From Marseilla massiliensis (GTDB lineage Bacteria > Bacteroidota > Bacteroidia > Bacteroidales > Bacteroidaceae), in NCBI RefSeq assembly GCF_016899855.1, contig NZ_JACJJG010000010.1, positions 1 to 59,511 of the forward strand: a stretch of DNA of 59,511 nt, written 5' to 3'. Position 1 is the stretch's first letter. Every line of letters begins with the position of its first letter. Positions 27,729-36,772 of this stretch are shown here, in pieces. Under the pieces are notes generated by a model. That model searched no databases. It saw only the letters and a program-made list of their open reading frames with translations, and had not been told where the DNA came from. The translations under genes were made by a program, and so were the position numbers.

Positions 27729-28679
27729 ATGAGCGACAAAAAACAACCCTTAGTAAGTTTTATCGTGACATGCTACAACCTGCCTCACGACATGGTGAAG
27801 GAATGTCTGAACAGCATTATCAACCTGTCATTGCGTAAGGCCGAAAGGGAAATAATACTCATCGACGACGGTTCTGACACCGACCCGCTTGCTTCTTTAA
27901 ATGATGAACGTAACGAAATAATGTACATCAGACAAAAGAACGGTGGACTAAGTTCGGCCAGAAACACAGGCCTGCGCATGGCTACGGGCAAATATATCCA
28001 GTTTGTCGACGGCGACGACCGACTTGTTACGGAAGCATACGAAAGATGTCTGGATGTCGTAAGATACAATGAACCGGACTTGGTGCTTTTCGATTCGACG
28101 GACAGTGACAAGGTGCGCATAAACTACGAACTGCCAGAACCAATGGATGGCGCTCACTACATGAGGCATAACAACATACACGCCGTAGCATGGGGATATA
28201 TCTTTAACAGAAGAATACTCGGCAACTTACGGTTTACACCCGGCACATTGCATGAAGACGAAGAGTTTACCCCACAGCTGATATTACATGCCGAAAAAGT
28301 GTACAGCCTCAACATAACGGCATATTATTACCGCAAACGACAAGGCTCTATAACAAACAACGTAAACAAAAGAAACATAATAAAACGCCTAAACGACGTT
28401 GAACGGATAATAACACATCTCAATTACCTGGCTGACATATTGCCTGCAGGCGACAAAAGTGCCATGAAAAGGCGAGTAGCGCAACTTACGATGGACTATA
28501 TTTACAATACGGTTATCCTGACACGTTCGGCAAAACAAATAGAAAAAAGAATCAGCAGGCTGGAGACAAAAGGCCTATTCCCTTTACCTGACGCAAATTA
28601 CACCACAAAATATACAATATTCAGACATTTGTCAAAAAACAGAATACTCAGAAAAATTTTCGAAATAACGCTGAAATGA
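27729..28679 (+). CDS. Family 2 glycosyltransferase
   Basis: The 316-residue protein is a GT-A enzyme: VSFIVTCYNLPHDMV at the start, EIILIDDGSDTD, SSARNTGLRMATGKYIQFVD followed by the metal-binding Gly-Asp-Asp. The C-terminal region is basic and helical without membrane segments. Donor and acceptor sugars cannot be told. The ATG at 27729 was chosen over an upstream TTG because it follows the promoter and begins the domain. It overlaps the next glycosyltransferase by 4 bases (ATGA). Confidence 0.92.
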   Translation: MSDKKQPLVSFIVTCYNLPHDMVKECLNSIINLSLRKAEREIILIDDGSDTDPLASLNDERNEIMYIRQKNGGLSSARNTGLRMATGKYIQFVDGDDRLVTEAYERCLDVVRYNEPDLVLFDSTDSDKVRINYELPEPMDGAHYMRHNNIHAVAWGYIFNRRILGNLRFTPGTLHEDEEFTPQLILHAEKVYSLNITAYYYRKRQGSITNNVNKRNIIKRLNDVERIITHLNYLADILPAGDKSAMKRRVAQLTMDYIYNTVILTRSAKQIEKRISRLETKGLFPLPDANYTTKYTIFRHLSKNRILRKIFEITLK

Positions 28680-29698
28680 CACCCTCACAATATAAAAACC
28701 TTATATCTGTAATAGTACTAACATACAACGAAGAAAAAACTATTACCCGCACACTCAACTCTATATTATGCCAAAAATGCCATGTCCCATTCGAGATCGT
28801 ACTGGGAGATGACTGCTCAACAGACAACACGCGCAAGATATGTGAAGAATACGCCAAACGGTTTCCCAACATCATACGATTAATGGAAAAGGCACCCAAC
28901 AAAGGTGTTATTGATAATTATTTCGATTGTCTATTGGCTTGCCAAGGGAAATACATCGCAGACTGTGCCGGCGATGATTTCTGGGTTGACCCACTGAAAC
29001 TGGAGAAAGAAGTAACTATATTGGAAAATAATCCAGATGTAACATTAGTGCATACAGACTGGATGTATTATGATGAAGAAACAAAAGCGACAACCAGTCC
29101 CGGCACAAATCCGTTCAACTCAGACATCACGGACGGGAGAAAAATGCTTGAAGCCATCATAACACAGACTAAGAGGCCTATAATTCATCTATGTACTGCA
29201 ATGTACAGAGCTGATATAATGAGAAAAGCATATAATGATGACCCTAAAATGTTCAGAAATAAAGATTTCGGATGTGAAGACTTGCAGATTTGCTTCATCA
29301 TGGCCTATATGGGGAAAATAGCATACATACCAAAAATTACATTGTATTATAGCTATGGACGTGAAACCGTTTCATTCTCAAACAATGATAAAAAACAATT
29401 TATCTTCGTAAAAAAAACGACAAATCTCAGCTCGTATATATGTAAAACGTATAATATAAACAGTCAAACGACTTATAAATATTTCCAAAACAGGTTGTTT
29501 GGACTCACTATGCACGCCTTTCGTTGCAAAGATAAACACTTACATCGAATGGTGCAGGATTGCAGTAATGACTGGCAAGTCCAAATTCCAACAAAAGCAA
29601 AAATTGCCAATGTAATAATGTCCAACATGCTTACATGGAATTTATTTTTATATATCCGCAAGATTTTCGTAGGCATTAAACACATTTTAAGAAAATAA
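28676..29698 (+). CDS. Family 2 glycosyltransferase
   Basis: The 340-residue protein has ISVIVLTYNEEKTITRTLNS, FEIVLGDDCSTDNT and the donor-site motif CAGDDFWVDPLKLE, the DDFW form common in surface-polysaccharide enzymes. There is no signal peptide. It is translationally coupled to the preceding glycosyltransferase, so the two probably act on one glycan. The base composition looks more A/T-rich than the first of the pair, with many AAA and ATA codons, which may mean a different origin. Confidence 0.92.
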   Translation: MTPSQYKNLISVIVLTYNEEKTITRTLNSILCQKCHVPFEIVLGDDCSTDNTRKICEEYAKRFPNIIRLMEKAPNKGVIDNYFDCLLACQGKYIADCAGDDFWVDPLKLEKEVTILENNPDVTLVHTDWMYYDEETKATTSPGTNPFNSDITDGRKMLEAIITQTKRPIIHLCTAMYRADIMRKAYNDDPKMFRNKDFGCEDLQICFIMAYMGKIAYIPKITLYYSYGRETVSFSNNDKKQFIFVKKTTNLSSYICKTYNINSQTTYKYFQNRLFGLTMHAFRCKDKHLHRMVQDCSNDWQVQIPTKAKIANVIMSNMLTWNLFLYIRKIFVGIKHILRK

Positions 29699-29710
29699 TA
29701 ATTATCATAA

Positions 29711-30871
29711 TTAACCATGACTTGATATAATATTCTTGAAAACCTGTTCTAATTTTAATCCGACAGCTTCCTGTGACACCATATTTACAACTTCTGATGA
29801 AATCATTTTTGAACTAATATTATCATCTGAACAACGCTTTAACATTGCCTCTGATAATTGAACTGCATCGTCAATCTTTGTCACAGTACAACCAGACAAC
29901 TTTTTAATACTTTGTGGAATACAATCAGTTGAAATCACAGGTATTCCTGTACACATTGCTTCAAGCAATACCAATGGCTGCGCTTCACTTCTTGACGCAA
30001 GTACAAGGCAGTCGCTGTTATACAACAAATCACGTACTCCTTTCTTGTCAAGTTCACCACAAGCAATTATCTGATTACTGTTTCCCAACATTGCCATACA
30101 ACTTGGCCCCTTTGTATCCTTTCCTGCTATATACAACTCTACATTGGCATTATGCGTTACCAAGAGTTCAAATGCACGGAATAATACATCATATCCTTTT
30201 CGTGGAATAAAATTCGCTAAACAACAAAAACGATATCTTCTCCCTTTCAACGGCTTACGCTCTTTATACGCAAAAAAATCAGTATCAATAGTATTCGATA
30301 TTTCAATCCAACGGTAGTCTTTACCAAAATAACAAGAAATATCATCAACCAATTCCGCAGCAACAGGAATAACCATATCCGAAGACTTATACGTTTCTTT
30401 CAATAAAGGAATCTGCCAGACTTTTGTCAGGTCCGTTCCAAACTCTGCTTTATATATCATTGACGGCAAATGCTCAGTAATCACGAACGGAATGCCATAT
30501 TCCTTACTTATCTGATATGCTGCATAACCAGCCCATTTTGCACAGTGCGCATGAATTATGTCTGGTTTGCCATTAATATGTACATACGTGTTAAACATAC
30601 TTCTCACAATATTCACCCAACGCTTAACATTCGGACGAACACACAACGGTATGCCACGCATGTCTGAACGATACACTTGTATGCCGTCAACGGTAACCCA
30701 TCTACGCTTATACGGAGTTAACAAATATGTAAAAAGGCCACGTCTTACAGCTAATTGAACATTTGCCAAAATTGTTACATCATGTCCCAAAGCTGCTAAA
30801 GCCTTACTTTGTTCTAAACAAAACTCCCCACCATAAGGAGGAAAAAACGATGGTATTTCGACTATTTTCAT
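29711..30871 (-). CDS. Family 4 glycosyltransferase
   Basis: The 386-residue protein is a GT-B enzyme: the N-terminal acceptor domain has EIPSFFPPYGGEFCLEQSKA and AHCAKWAG, and the C-terminal donor domain has FIPRKGYDVLFRAF and SEAQPLVLLEAMCTGIPVIS with the conserved glutamates. It is convergent with the two GT2 genes, 12 bases apart, and lies 48 bases downstream of the RNA methyltransferase gene on the same strand. A surface-glycan role is inferred from the neighbours. Confidence 0.93.
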   Translation of the reverse strand: MKIVEIPSFFPPYGGEFCLEQSKALAALGHDVTILANVQLAVRRGLFTYLLTPYKRRWVTVDGIQVYRSDMRGIPLCVRPNVKRWVNIVRSMFNTYVHINGKPDIIHAHCAKWAGYAAYQISKEYGIPFVITEHLPSMIYKAEFGTDLTKVWQIPLLKETYKSSDMVIPVAAELVDDISCYFGKDYRWIEISNTIDTDFFAYKERKPLKGRRYRFCCLANFIPRKGYDVLFRAFELLVTHNANVELYIAGKDTKGPSCMAMLGNSNQIIACGELDKKGVRDLLYNSDCLVLASRSEAQPLVLLEAMCTGIPVISTDCIPQSIKKLSGCTVTKIDDAVQLSEAMLKRCSDDNISSKMISSEVVNMVSQEAVGLKLEQVFKNIISSHG

Positions 30872-30919
30872 ACTATATTTGGCTTAAATCCTAAAAAACA
30901 AGACTCATAAAAGTCAAAC

Positions 30920-31666
30920 TCACCTTCTTCTAAACTCCGCACAAGTTACAGCCGTAGCAACCGCAACATTAAGACTGTCGATTCCTTTGGATTTACGATA
31001 ACATGGAATAAACAAGGTACGATTGACTTTTGACATGACTTGTGGAGAAACCCCATTACCCTCATTACCCATGATTATCATGCCATATGAAGATAACTCT
31101 TGAGAATAAATATTTTCTCCTTCTAACGAAGTTGCATAAACAGGTATTTCTGTAGGCAACCCATCAAGCACTGCGCATAAATCTCTATATACGAGTTTTA
31201 CCCTCGCTATACTGCCCATCGTTGCCTGCACAACTTTTGGATTAAAAGCATCTGCAGTGTCAGGACTACAAAATATCGTCGAAATGCCAAACCAATCGGC
31301 AATGCGTATTATTGTTCCGAGATTGCCAGGGTCTTGTATTTTATCAAGCGCAAGACACAAATCCTTGTTACATATATCAATAGAAACTTCTTCATGAGGT
31401 TTACGAAACACCCCAAGCACCTGTTGGGGATGCTGCAAGAAACTGACTTTGCCAAGCTCTTCTTCTGTCACAACCGCATCTTGCTGACGCGGAGCGATGT
31501 TAGTCGAAGCATACCATTTATCTGTAGCGACAAGTATTTCAGGAGTCTGCACAGCCAACAAGTCAGCCACAACTTTTGGCCCCTCTCCTACAAAACAGCC
31601 CTCTTTGTCACGATTCTTTTTTAGTGCTAAAGAGTGGATATATTTGATCTGGTTCTTGCTTATCAT
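30920..31666 (-). CDS. TrmH/SpoU-family RNA 2'-O-methyltransferase
   Basis: The 248-residue protein has the N-terminal substrate-binding domain (KNRDKEGCFVGEGPKVVAD) and the knotted SPOUT methyltransferase domain with motif 1 LDKIQDPGNLGTIIR, motif 2 IIMGNEGNGVSPQVM and motif 3 DSLNVAVATAV. It uses S-adenosylmethionine to methylate rRNA or tRNA ribose; the exact site cannot be told from sequence. It is divergent from tamL, whose -7 element lies 13 bases from its own. Confidence 0.93.
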   Translation of the reverse strand: MISKNQIKYIHSLALKKNRDKEGCFVGEGPKVVADLLAVQTPEILVATDKWYASTNIAPRQQDAVVTEEELGKVSFLQHPQQVLGVFRKPHEEVSIDICNKDLCLALDKIQDPGNLGTIIRIADWFGISTIFCSPDTADAFNPKVVQATMGSIARVKLVYRDLCAVLDGLPTEIPVYATSLEGENIYSQELSSYGMIIMGNEGNGVSPQVMSKVNRTLFIPCYRKSKGIDSLNVAVATAVTCAEFRRR

Positions 31667-31688
31667 ATCATTTTTAAGTTTTGCAGGA

Positions 31689-31716
31689 CAAAACTACTAA
31701 AAATTTAGTATTTTTG
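31689..31716. promoter_or_regulatory. Closely spaced divergent -7 elements for trmH-like and tamL genes
   Basis: The minus strand reads TAGTTTTG (31689-31696) toward the methyltransferase and the plus strand reads TATTTTTG (31709-31716) toward tamL, both fitting TAnnTTTG. Only 12 bases separate them, so polymerase binding at the two would compete. Clear TTTG boxes at 19-21 bases are lacking for both. Confidence 0.5.
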
Positions 31717-31735
31717 CAGTCTAAAACAAAATTAA

Positions 31736-33964
31736 GTGATAAAACGGATAATAAATAGATTGCAAAAGATAGTTTCCACATTAATTATTGTGGTAACAAT
31801 CACTGCTTGTTCAGCCTCAAAGTTCATTCCTGAGGGCAGCTATCTATTAGACGATGTCAAAATAAAATCCGACACAAAAAATATTGAAACCAGCCAGTTA
31901 GAACCTTATATAAGACAAAAAGGAAATTCCAAATGGTTTTCACTTTTTAAAGTTCCTTTAGGCACATACGCTTTATCAGGACGCGATACAACAAAATGGA
32001 TTAACCGAAAACTGCAAGCCTTGGGAGAAGGTCCTGTTTTATTTGATTCCCTTCAGGCAGAGCAGACATGTAACGATTTAAGTAACGTATTACATGGAAT
32101 GGGATATATAAAAGCACAAGTAGACTATGCATTGAAACGTGAAAAAAAGAAAAAGGTAAAAGTAATATACAACCTCCATCCTGGCAAACGCTATCATATC
32201 AGCTCTATTAATTATGACATCCAAGACAAAAATATTGACTCTGTACTTAAAAATAAAAAATTTCATTCTACTAATCTGCGCATTGGCATGCCTTTCATGG
32301 TAAGTGTTCTTGACAATGAACGAGAACAAATTACCGACTTCTTAAATAATAATGGCTATGTCAACTTCCACAAGGATTTCATCTCGTACTCGGCTGATAC
32401 AATAAGTGGAAGTACAGATATAGACATAACACTACATCTGCATAAATTCATATCCGGCAACGGCGAAGAAGAAACAGAGCATAAACAATATACCATTGGC
32501 AAGATAAATTATCACGCAAATGGTGATTTTGATAAAATACCATTACGAAAATCCGTTTTGGAAGAAAATACGATTATTGAAGCAGGAAAATTATATAATG
32601 CCGATGAACTGCAAAAAACCTACAACCGATTCGGACGGTTACCAATAGTAAAATACACTAATATTAAGTTTACAGAGCGACCTGACAGCAATATTCTTGA
32701 TTGCAATATAGGAATAAGTACTAATAAGATCAACAGCATAAGTTTTCAGCCGGAAGGTACAAATACAGCTGGAGACCTTGGGGCTGCAGCCTCTCTTACT
32801 TATGAAAACAGAAATATCTTCAGAGGAGCAGAAACATTCAGCATAAAACTCAGGGGAGCTTTTGAGGCAATAACGGGACTGGAAGGATACCAGAACCAGG
32901 ATTATGAAGAATATAGCCTGGAGGCAAAACTTTTGTTTCCACGATTTGTCGTGCCGTTCTTGTCTAAAAAGTTCAAGAAACAGTCAACAGCCATGTCAGA
33001 GTTGACAGTTAGCTACAACATGCAAAACAGGCCTGAATTCCACAGAAGAGTCTTCACAGCAAGCTGGAGATACAGATGGAATGACATATCCGGGAAAAAA
33101 AGCTATAAATTTGACTTGATAGACCTTAACTATATCTACATGCCATGGATATCAACCACATTCAAGGAAGAATATCTTGACGATGTAAACAACAGGAATT
33201 CTATTTTAAGATATAATTACGAAGACCTATTTATAATGAAATTAGGTTTCGGGATGTCATTTAACAATGGCGATGAAGCATATAAAATCAACGTTGAGAC
33301 ATCAGGAAACTTTTTAAGTGGAATTTCTCACTTGTTGGGAAGCAAACGCAATGAAAACAATCAATATACTCTATTTAACATTGCATTTGCCCAATACGTC
33401 AAAGGAGATTTCGACTACACAAAAATTATAATGTTCGACCGCAACAATAGTTTGGCATTACACGCCGGCCTTGGCATAGCCTACCCTTATGGAAACAGCA
33501 TGATATTGCCGTTTGAAAAACGTTATTTCTCTGGCGGTGCAAACTCCGTAAGAGGTTGGAGCGTAAGAGGACTTGGTCCTGGTAAATTCAAGGGAACAAA
33601 CGGAGCCATTGATTTCATAAACCAAACAGGAGATATAAAACTTGACTTAAATATTGAATTGCGATCATTTTTATTCTGGAAAGTGTATGGTGCGGCATTC
33701 ATCGATGCCGGTAACATTTGGACCATCAGAGCTTATGAAGAACAACCTGGTGGACAATTCAGGTTTAAGGATTTTTACAAACAGATAGCTGTTGCGTATG
33801 GCTTGGGAATAAGATTTAACTTCGATTTCTTTATTCTTCGCTTTGATATGGGTATGAAAGCAATAAATCCAGCATACAATTCAAATAACGAACACTATGC
33901 CATTTTCCATCCTGATTTCAGTCGTGATTTTGCCTTTCACTTTGCAGTAGGCCTTCCATTTTAA
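31736..33964 (+). CDS. tamL: TamL-type outer-membrane assembly lipoprotein (BamA/TamA superfamily)
   Basis: The 742-residue protein begins with a GTG and a lipoprotein signal (STLIIVVTITAC, Cys25). POTRA-like repeats follow (about 40-330; for example LRIGMPFMVSVLDNEREQIT and YNADELQKTYNRFGRL), then a 16-strand-type beta barrel with the family motif region YFSGGANSVRGWSVRGLGPG and a C-terminal strand ending in phenylalanine. A lipidated member of this family is known in Bacteroidota as TamL, partner of TamB; tamB is 2.8 kb downstream on the other strand. The 3' end overlaps the convergent lipoprotein gene by 47 bases. Confidence 0.9.
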   Translation: MIKRIINRLQKIVSTLIIVVTITACSASKFIPEGSYLLDDVKIKSDTKNIETSQLEPYIRQKGNSKWFSLFKVPLGTYALSGRDTTKWINRKLQALGEGPVLFDSLQAEQTCNDLSNVLHGMGYIKAQVDYALKREKKKKVKVIYNLHPGKRYHISSINYDIQDKNIDSVLKNKKFHSTNLRIGMPFMVSVLDNEREQITDFLNNNGYVNFHKDFISYSADTISGSTDIDITLHLHKFISGNGEEETEHKQYTIGKINYHANGDFDKIPLRKSVLEENTIIEAGKLYNADELQKTYNRFGRLPIVKYTNIKFTERPDSNILDCNIGISTNKINSISFQPEGTNTAGDLGAAASLTYENRNIFRGAETFSIKLRGAFEAITGLEGYQNQDYEEYSLEAKLLFPRFVVPFLSKKFKKQSTAMSELTVSYNMQNRPEFHRRVFTASWRYRWNDISGKKSYKFDLIDLNYIYMPWISTTFKEEYLDDVNNRNSILRYNYEDLFIMKLGFGMSFNNGDEAYKINVETSGNFLSGISHLLGSKRNENNQYTLFNIAFAQYVKGDFDYTKIIMFDRNNSLALHAGLGIAYPYGNSMILPFEKRYFSGGANSVRGWSVRGLGPGKFKGTNGAIDFINQTGDIKLDLNIELRSFLFWKVYGAAFIDAGNIWTIRAYEEQPGGQFRFKDFYKQIAVAYGLGIRFNFDFFILRFDMGMKAINPAYNSNNEHYAIFHPDFSRDFAFHFAVGLPF

Positions 33965-34424
33965 CAAGCCATTTACCATTCCTTTTTACAACAGGTATTC
34001 TAAAAACAGCTTGTTCGGTTATACATCCCGAAGTCCCAAGTGTATCCACCCGCAAGAAATTAAAGATAGAACAATTAGCCACGACAAAAGTATCACATAT
34101 GTGCTCTATTTCACCTATTTCATGAGTCGCGCCAACCTGCTGCGTCCGTATGATGTCCACATCCGCCTGAGAAATATTACTTGAAATAAAACTCAACCAT
34201 CTTTTTGACTCTATTGTACAAAAAGGCACAGCACCAACGAAATCTAAATTAAAATAACAAGACGCAAAACAATCAACGACATGCCCGACTTCTTTATCAT
34301 TTTCATCTTTTGAGCCTGAACATGAGAGGAAAGATAATAGAGCAAGAATGCAAAGAAACATAAAAACAAATGCATATAACCGCACTTTATCTACGTTCAA
34401 TATTTTAATAACCATAAGTTTCAT
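33918..34424 (-). CDS. Putative small lipoprotein overlapping tamL
   Basis: The 168-residue product has a hydrophobic N-terminal segment ending in a lipobox-like FLSC (LYAFVFMFLCILALLSFLSC), then a domain of about 120 residues ending with FRIPVVKRNGKWLVKMEGLL, a strand-turn-strand pattern like the end of an NTF2-like or DUF4878-type fold. This fold reading is a guess. The gene is convergent with tamL and their coding parts overlap by 47 bases. Translation through the overlap gives sensible sequence on both strands. Confidence 0.68.
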   Translation of the reverse strand: MKLMVIKILNVDKVRLYAFVFMFLCILALLSFLSCSGSKDENDKEVGHVVDCFASCYFNLDFVGAVPFCTIESKRWLSFISSNISQADVDIIRTQQVGATHEIGEIEHICDTFVVANCSIFNFLRVDTLGTSGCITEQAVFRIPVVKRNGKWLVKMEGLLQSERQNHD

Positions 34425-34472
34425 TCCCTATACTTTACAACATTAAAAATTTCTACAAAGGTATTAAATTTT

Positions 34473-34503
34473 TTTGCCCTATAACCTTTTCTTTATAAAT
34501 TTG
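34473..34503 (+). promoter_or_regulatory. Bacteroidota promoter for the MBL-fold gene
   Basis: TTTG (34473-34476), 19 bases, then TAAATTTG (34496-34503), followed by C. The ATG at 34523 is 19 bases downstream. Confidence 0.78.
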
Positions 34504-34522
34504 CAGACAAAAATAAAAAAAG

Positions 34523-35326
34523 ATGCTGAAATTTATATCTTTCGGGAGTGGAAGTAGCGGTAATTGTTATTACATTTTCACTGAAAAATACGGATTATTA
34601 ATAGACGCCGGTATAGGTATTAGAAAGATGAAAAAATATTTCGGCGACTTTGGTTTAAGTTTTAATAATATTGACTGTATTCTCGTTACTCATGATCATG
34701 CCGATCATGTAAAAGCCGTAGGATTTGTAAGTAGTACATACAACCTACCGGTTTACGCAACTGAAAAAGTACACGAAGGCATTAAGCGAAACTATTGCGT
34801 TAGAAAAAAAATTGACAACAATAATATCAAGTACATCAATCTTGGAGAGAATATATTGTTAGGCGACTTCACCGTCAGTACGTTCCATGTTCCGCACGAC
34901 AGCTTGGATAATGTTGGTTTCAAAATCAAATATGGAGAACAGACATTCTGCTTGATGACCGATATCGGGCATGTAACAGAAGAGATGGCCCATATAATAA
35001 GTGAGGCTAATTACCTTGTCATCGAATCCAACTATGATGAGGAAATGCTATGGAGCGGAGCATATCCTGAATACCTTAAAAAGCGAGTATCCGGCGGCAT
35101 GGGACACTTGTCGAACAAAAAATGTGTACAAGCAATAATAGAAAATGCGACGAACAGGTTGCAAGAAATCTGGCTATGCCATCTTAGCCAAGAGAATAAT
35201 CACCCTGAATTAGCCCGAAAAACAATAGAACTGGACTTGAGAGAGACCGGAATAGATTACCTGTCAACCGTTCCCGTTGAGGTCCTAAGAAGAAATGTCC
35301 CAAGCAAGATATATGAACTCAAATGA
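34523..35326 (+). CDS. MBL-fold metallohydrolase (WalJ/YycJ-like)
   Basis: The 267-residue protein begins MLKFISFGSGSSGNCYYIF, the YycJ-type opening, and has the metal-binding motif VTHDHADHVKAV, then FHVPHDSLDNVGF, LMTDIGHV and a late histidine in HLSQENNHPEL. Relatives act as nucleases linked to DNA repair or cell-wall signalling in Gram-positives; the role in Bacteroidota is open. It is 16 bases upstream of the DUF4923 gene. Confidence 0.92.
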   Translation: MLKFISFGSGSSGNCYYIFTEKYGLLIDAGIGIRKMKKYFGDFGLSFNNIDCILVTHDHADHVKAVGFVSSTYNLPVYATEKVHEGIKRNYCVRKKIDNNNIKYINLGENILLGDFTVSTFHVPHDSLDNVGFKIKYGEQTFCLMTDIGHVTEEMAHIISEANYLVIESNYDEEMLWSGAYPEYLKKRVSGGMGHLSNKKCVQAIIENATNRLQEIWLCHLSQENNHPELARKTIELDLRETGIDYLSTVPVEVLRRNVPSKIYELK

Positions 35327-35342
35327 CTAAATCAAAATAACA

Positions 35343-36014
35343 ATGAAAAAGTTTTTAGTAAAAAGTGTGTGTTTATGCACTGCGTTAATTTTCAGCTCAC
35401 AAGCAAACGCCCAGCTAAATCTTGGAAACATACTTAAGAACGTAGTTTCCGGAACAAAAGACAAAACTGAGACAAACAACTCGCAAGACGAGAACAAAAA
35501 CGGAAGTATCATTTCCACGATCACAAATATCTTCTCTGGGAATAAGGTAGCCACTAAAGATAAAATTATTGGTACATGGGTTTATGAGGAACCGGCAATA
35601 GTATTGTCAAGTGACAATAACCTTAAAAACATCGGAGGAAAGCTGGCTGCATCGACAATTGAAAACAAACTGAAAGATAAACTCGAAGGATACGGCCTTA
35701 CGAAAGGATGTGTCAAAATGACCTTTGACGAATCTGGAAATTTCACTCAGACAGTAATGGGAAAAGAACTGAAAGGCACATATACCATAGAAGACAAAAA
35801 CATCACGCTCAAATATGGAGGTAAAGTATCACAAATCATTGGTACCACGCAACTCGACGGCAACAATCTGTTAATAGTCATGGATGCATCAAAATTACTT
35901 AAATATGTAAATGTCTTAGGAGATATATCCCAGAATGCAACTTTAAAGACAGCAACGTCCCTGCTCGGCAGCATGGACGGACTTGAATGCGGTTTAAAGC
36001 TTATCAAGCAATAG
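35343..36014 (+). CDS. Exported DUF4923-type protein
   Basis: The 223-residue protein has a signal peptide (KKFLVKSVCLCTALIFSSQA, cleaved near NAQ) and then a lipocalin-like domain: IIGTWVYEEPAIVLSS, KMTFDESGNFTQTVMGKE and TYTIEDKNITLKYGG. This pattern matches what I recall as DUF4923, a Bacteroidales family of unknown function. It is probably co-transcribed with the MBL-fold gene. Confidence 0.83.
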   Translation: MKKFLVKSVCLCTALIFSSQANAQLNLGNILKNVVSGTKDKTETNNSQDENKNGSIISTITNIFSGNKVATKDKIIGTWVYEEPAIVLSSDNNLKNIGGKLAASTIENKLKDKLEGYGLTKGCVKMTFDESGNFTQTVMGKELKGTYTIEDKNITLKYGGKVSQIIGTTQLDGNNLLIVMDASKLLKYVNVLGDISQNATLKTATSLLGSMDGLECGLKLIKQ

Positions 36015-36079
36015 TATCCTGAAAAAAGTTAAAAAACAAAAAAAAACAGAAAAAGTTAATTTTTTTAATTTTAAAATAC

Positions 36080-36094
36080 TACCTTTGCACCCGC
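36080..36094 (+). promoter_or_regulatory. rpsP -7 element and initial transcribed segment
   Basis: TACCTTTGCACCCGC contains the TACCTTTG -7 element (36080-36087) and continues with the same seven bases as at the tRNA-Pro gene (46155-46169). It lies 49 bases before the rpsP ATG. Confidence 0.7.
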
Positions 36095-36143
36095 TATTAC
36101 GAGTTAGTAGCATAATTCAAACCTAAAATAACAAAAAAACAAA

Positions 36144-36683
36144 ATGGCAACAAAAATCAGATTGCAGCGTGGCGGTCGTAAAGGCTATGCCTTTTACCGT
36201 ATTGTTATCGCTGATGTAAGAGCACCACGTGATGGTAGATTTACAGAAAAAATCGGAACTTACAACCCAAACACGAATCCGGCTACTGTAGATTTGAATT
36301 TCGACCGTGCACTTTATTGGGTAGAAGTTGGCGCACAACCCACTGACACTGTACGTAATATCCTTAAGCGTGAAGGTGTGTATCTCATGAAGCACCTGCG
36401 TGGCGGAGTCAAGAAAGGCGCTTTTGACGAGGCTGCAGCCCAAAGTAAGTTTGACGCATGGAAAGCTAACAAGGAAAAAAGTCTCGAGCTCATACGTGAA
36501 AACGACGCAAAGAGCAAGAAAGAGACTTATGCAAAGAACCTTGAAGCTGAAAAGAAGTCAAATGAAGCAAAAGCTAAACAGGTCGCAGAAAAGAAGGCCG
36601 CCATCGAGGCCGCTAAAGCTGAGGCAGCAGCTGCCGAGGCTGCTTCTGAAGCAACCAACGAGGAAGCTCCTGCTGAAGCATAA
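36144..36683 (+). CDS. rpsP: 30S ribosomal protein S16 with long C-terminal extension
   Basis: The first 80 residues are S16 ([60 protein letters not shown]). The rest of the 179 residues is an alanine-, lysine- and glutamate-rich tail that should be helical; such tails are usual in Bacteroidota S16, where the bacterial norm is about 80-90 residues. It is a single gene with its own promoter and a strong terminator. Confidence 0.97.
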   Translation: MATKIRLQRGGRKGYAFYRIVIADVRAPRDGRFTEKIGTYNPNTNPATVDLNFDRALYWVEVGAQPTDTVRNILKREGVYLMKHLRGGVKKGAFDEAAAQSKFDAWKANKEKSLELIRENDAKSKKETYAKNLEAEKKSNEAKAKQVAEKKAAIEAAKAEAAAAEAASEATNEEAPAEA

Positions 36684-36708
36684 TAACGACATTTTATATT
36701 TTAACGAC

Positions 36709-36748
36709 AAAAAAGATGGTGGACAAGCTTTTGTCCACCATCTTTTTT
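36709..36748. terminator. Strong bidirectional terminator after rpsP
   Basis: A perfect 18-bp stem (36709-36726 with 36731-36748, loop GCTT) has six A at the left foot and six T at the right foot. It lies between convergent rpsP and tamB. Confidence 0.92.
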
Positions 36749-36772
36749 GCGTACATATCGCAATGATTACAT

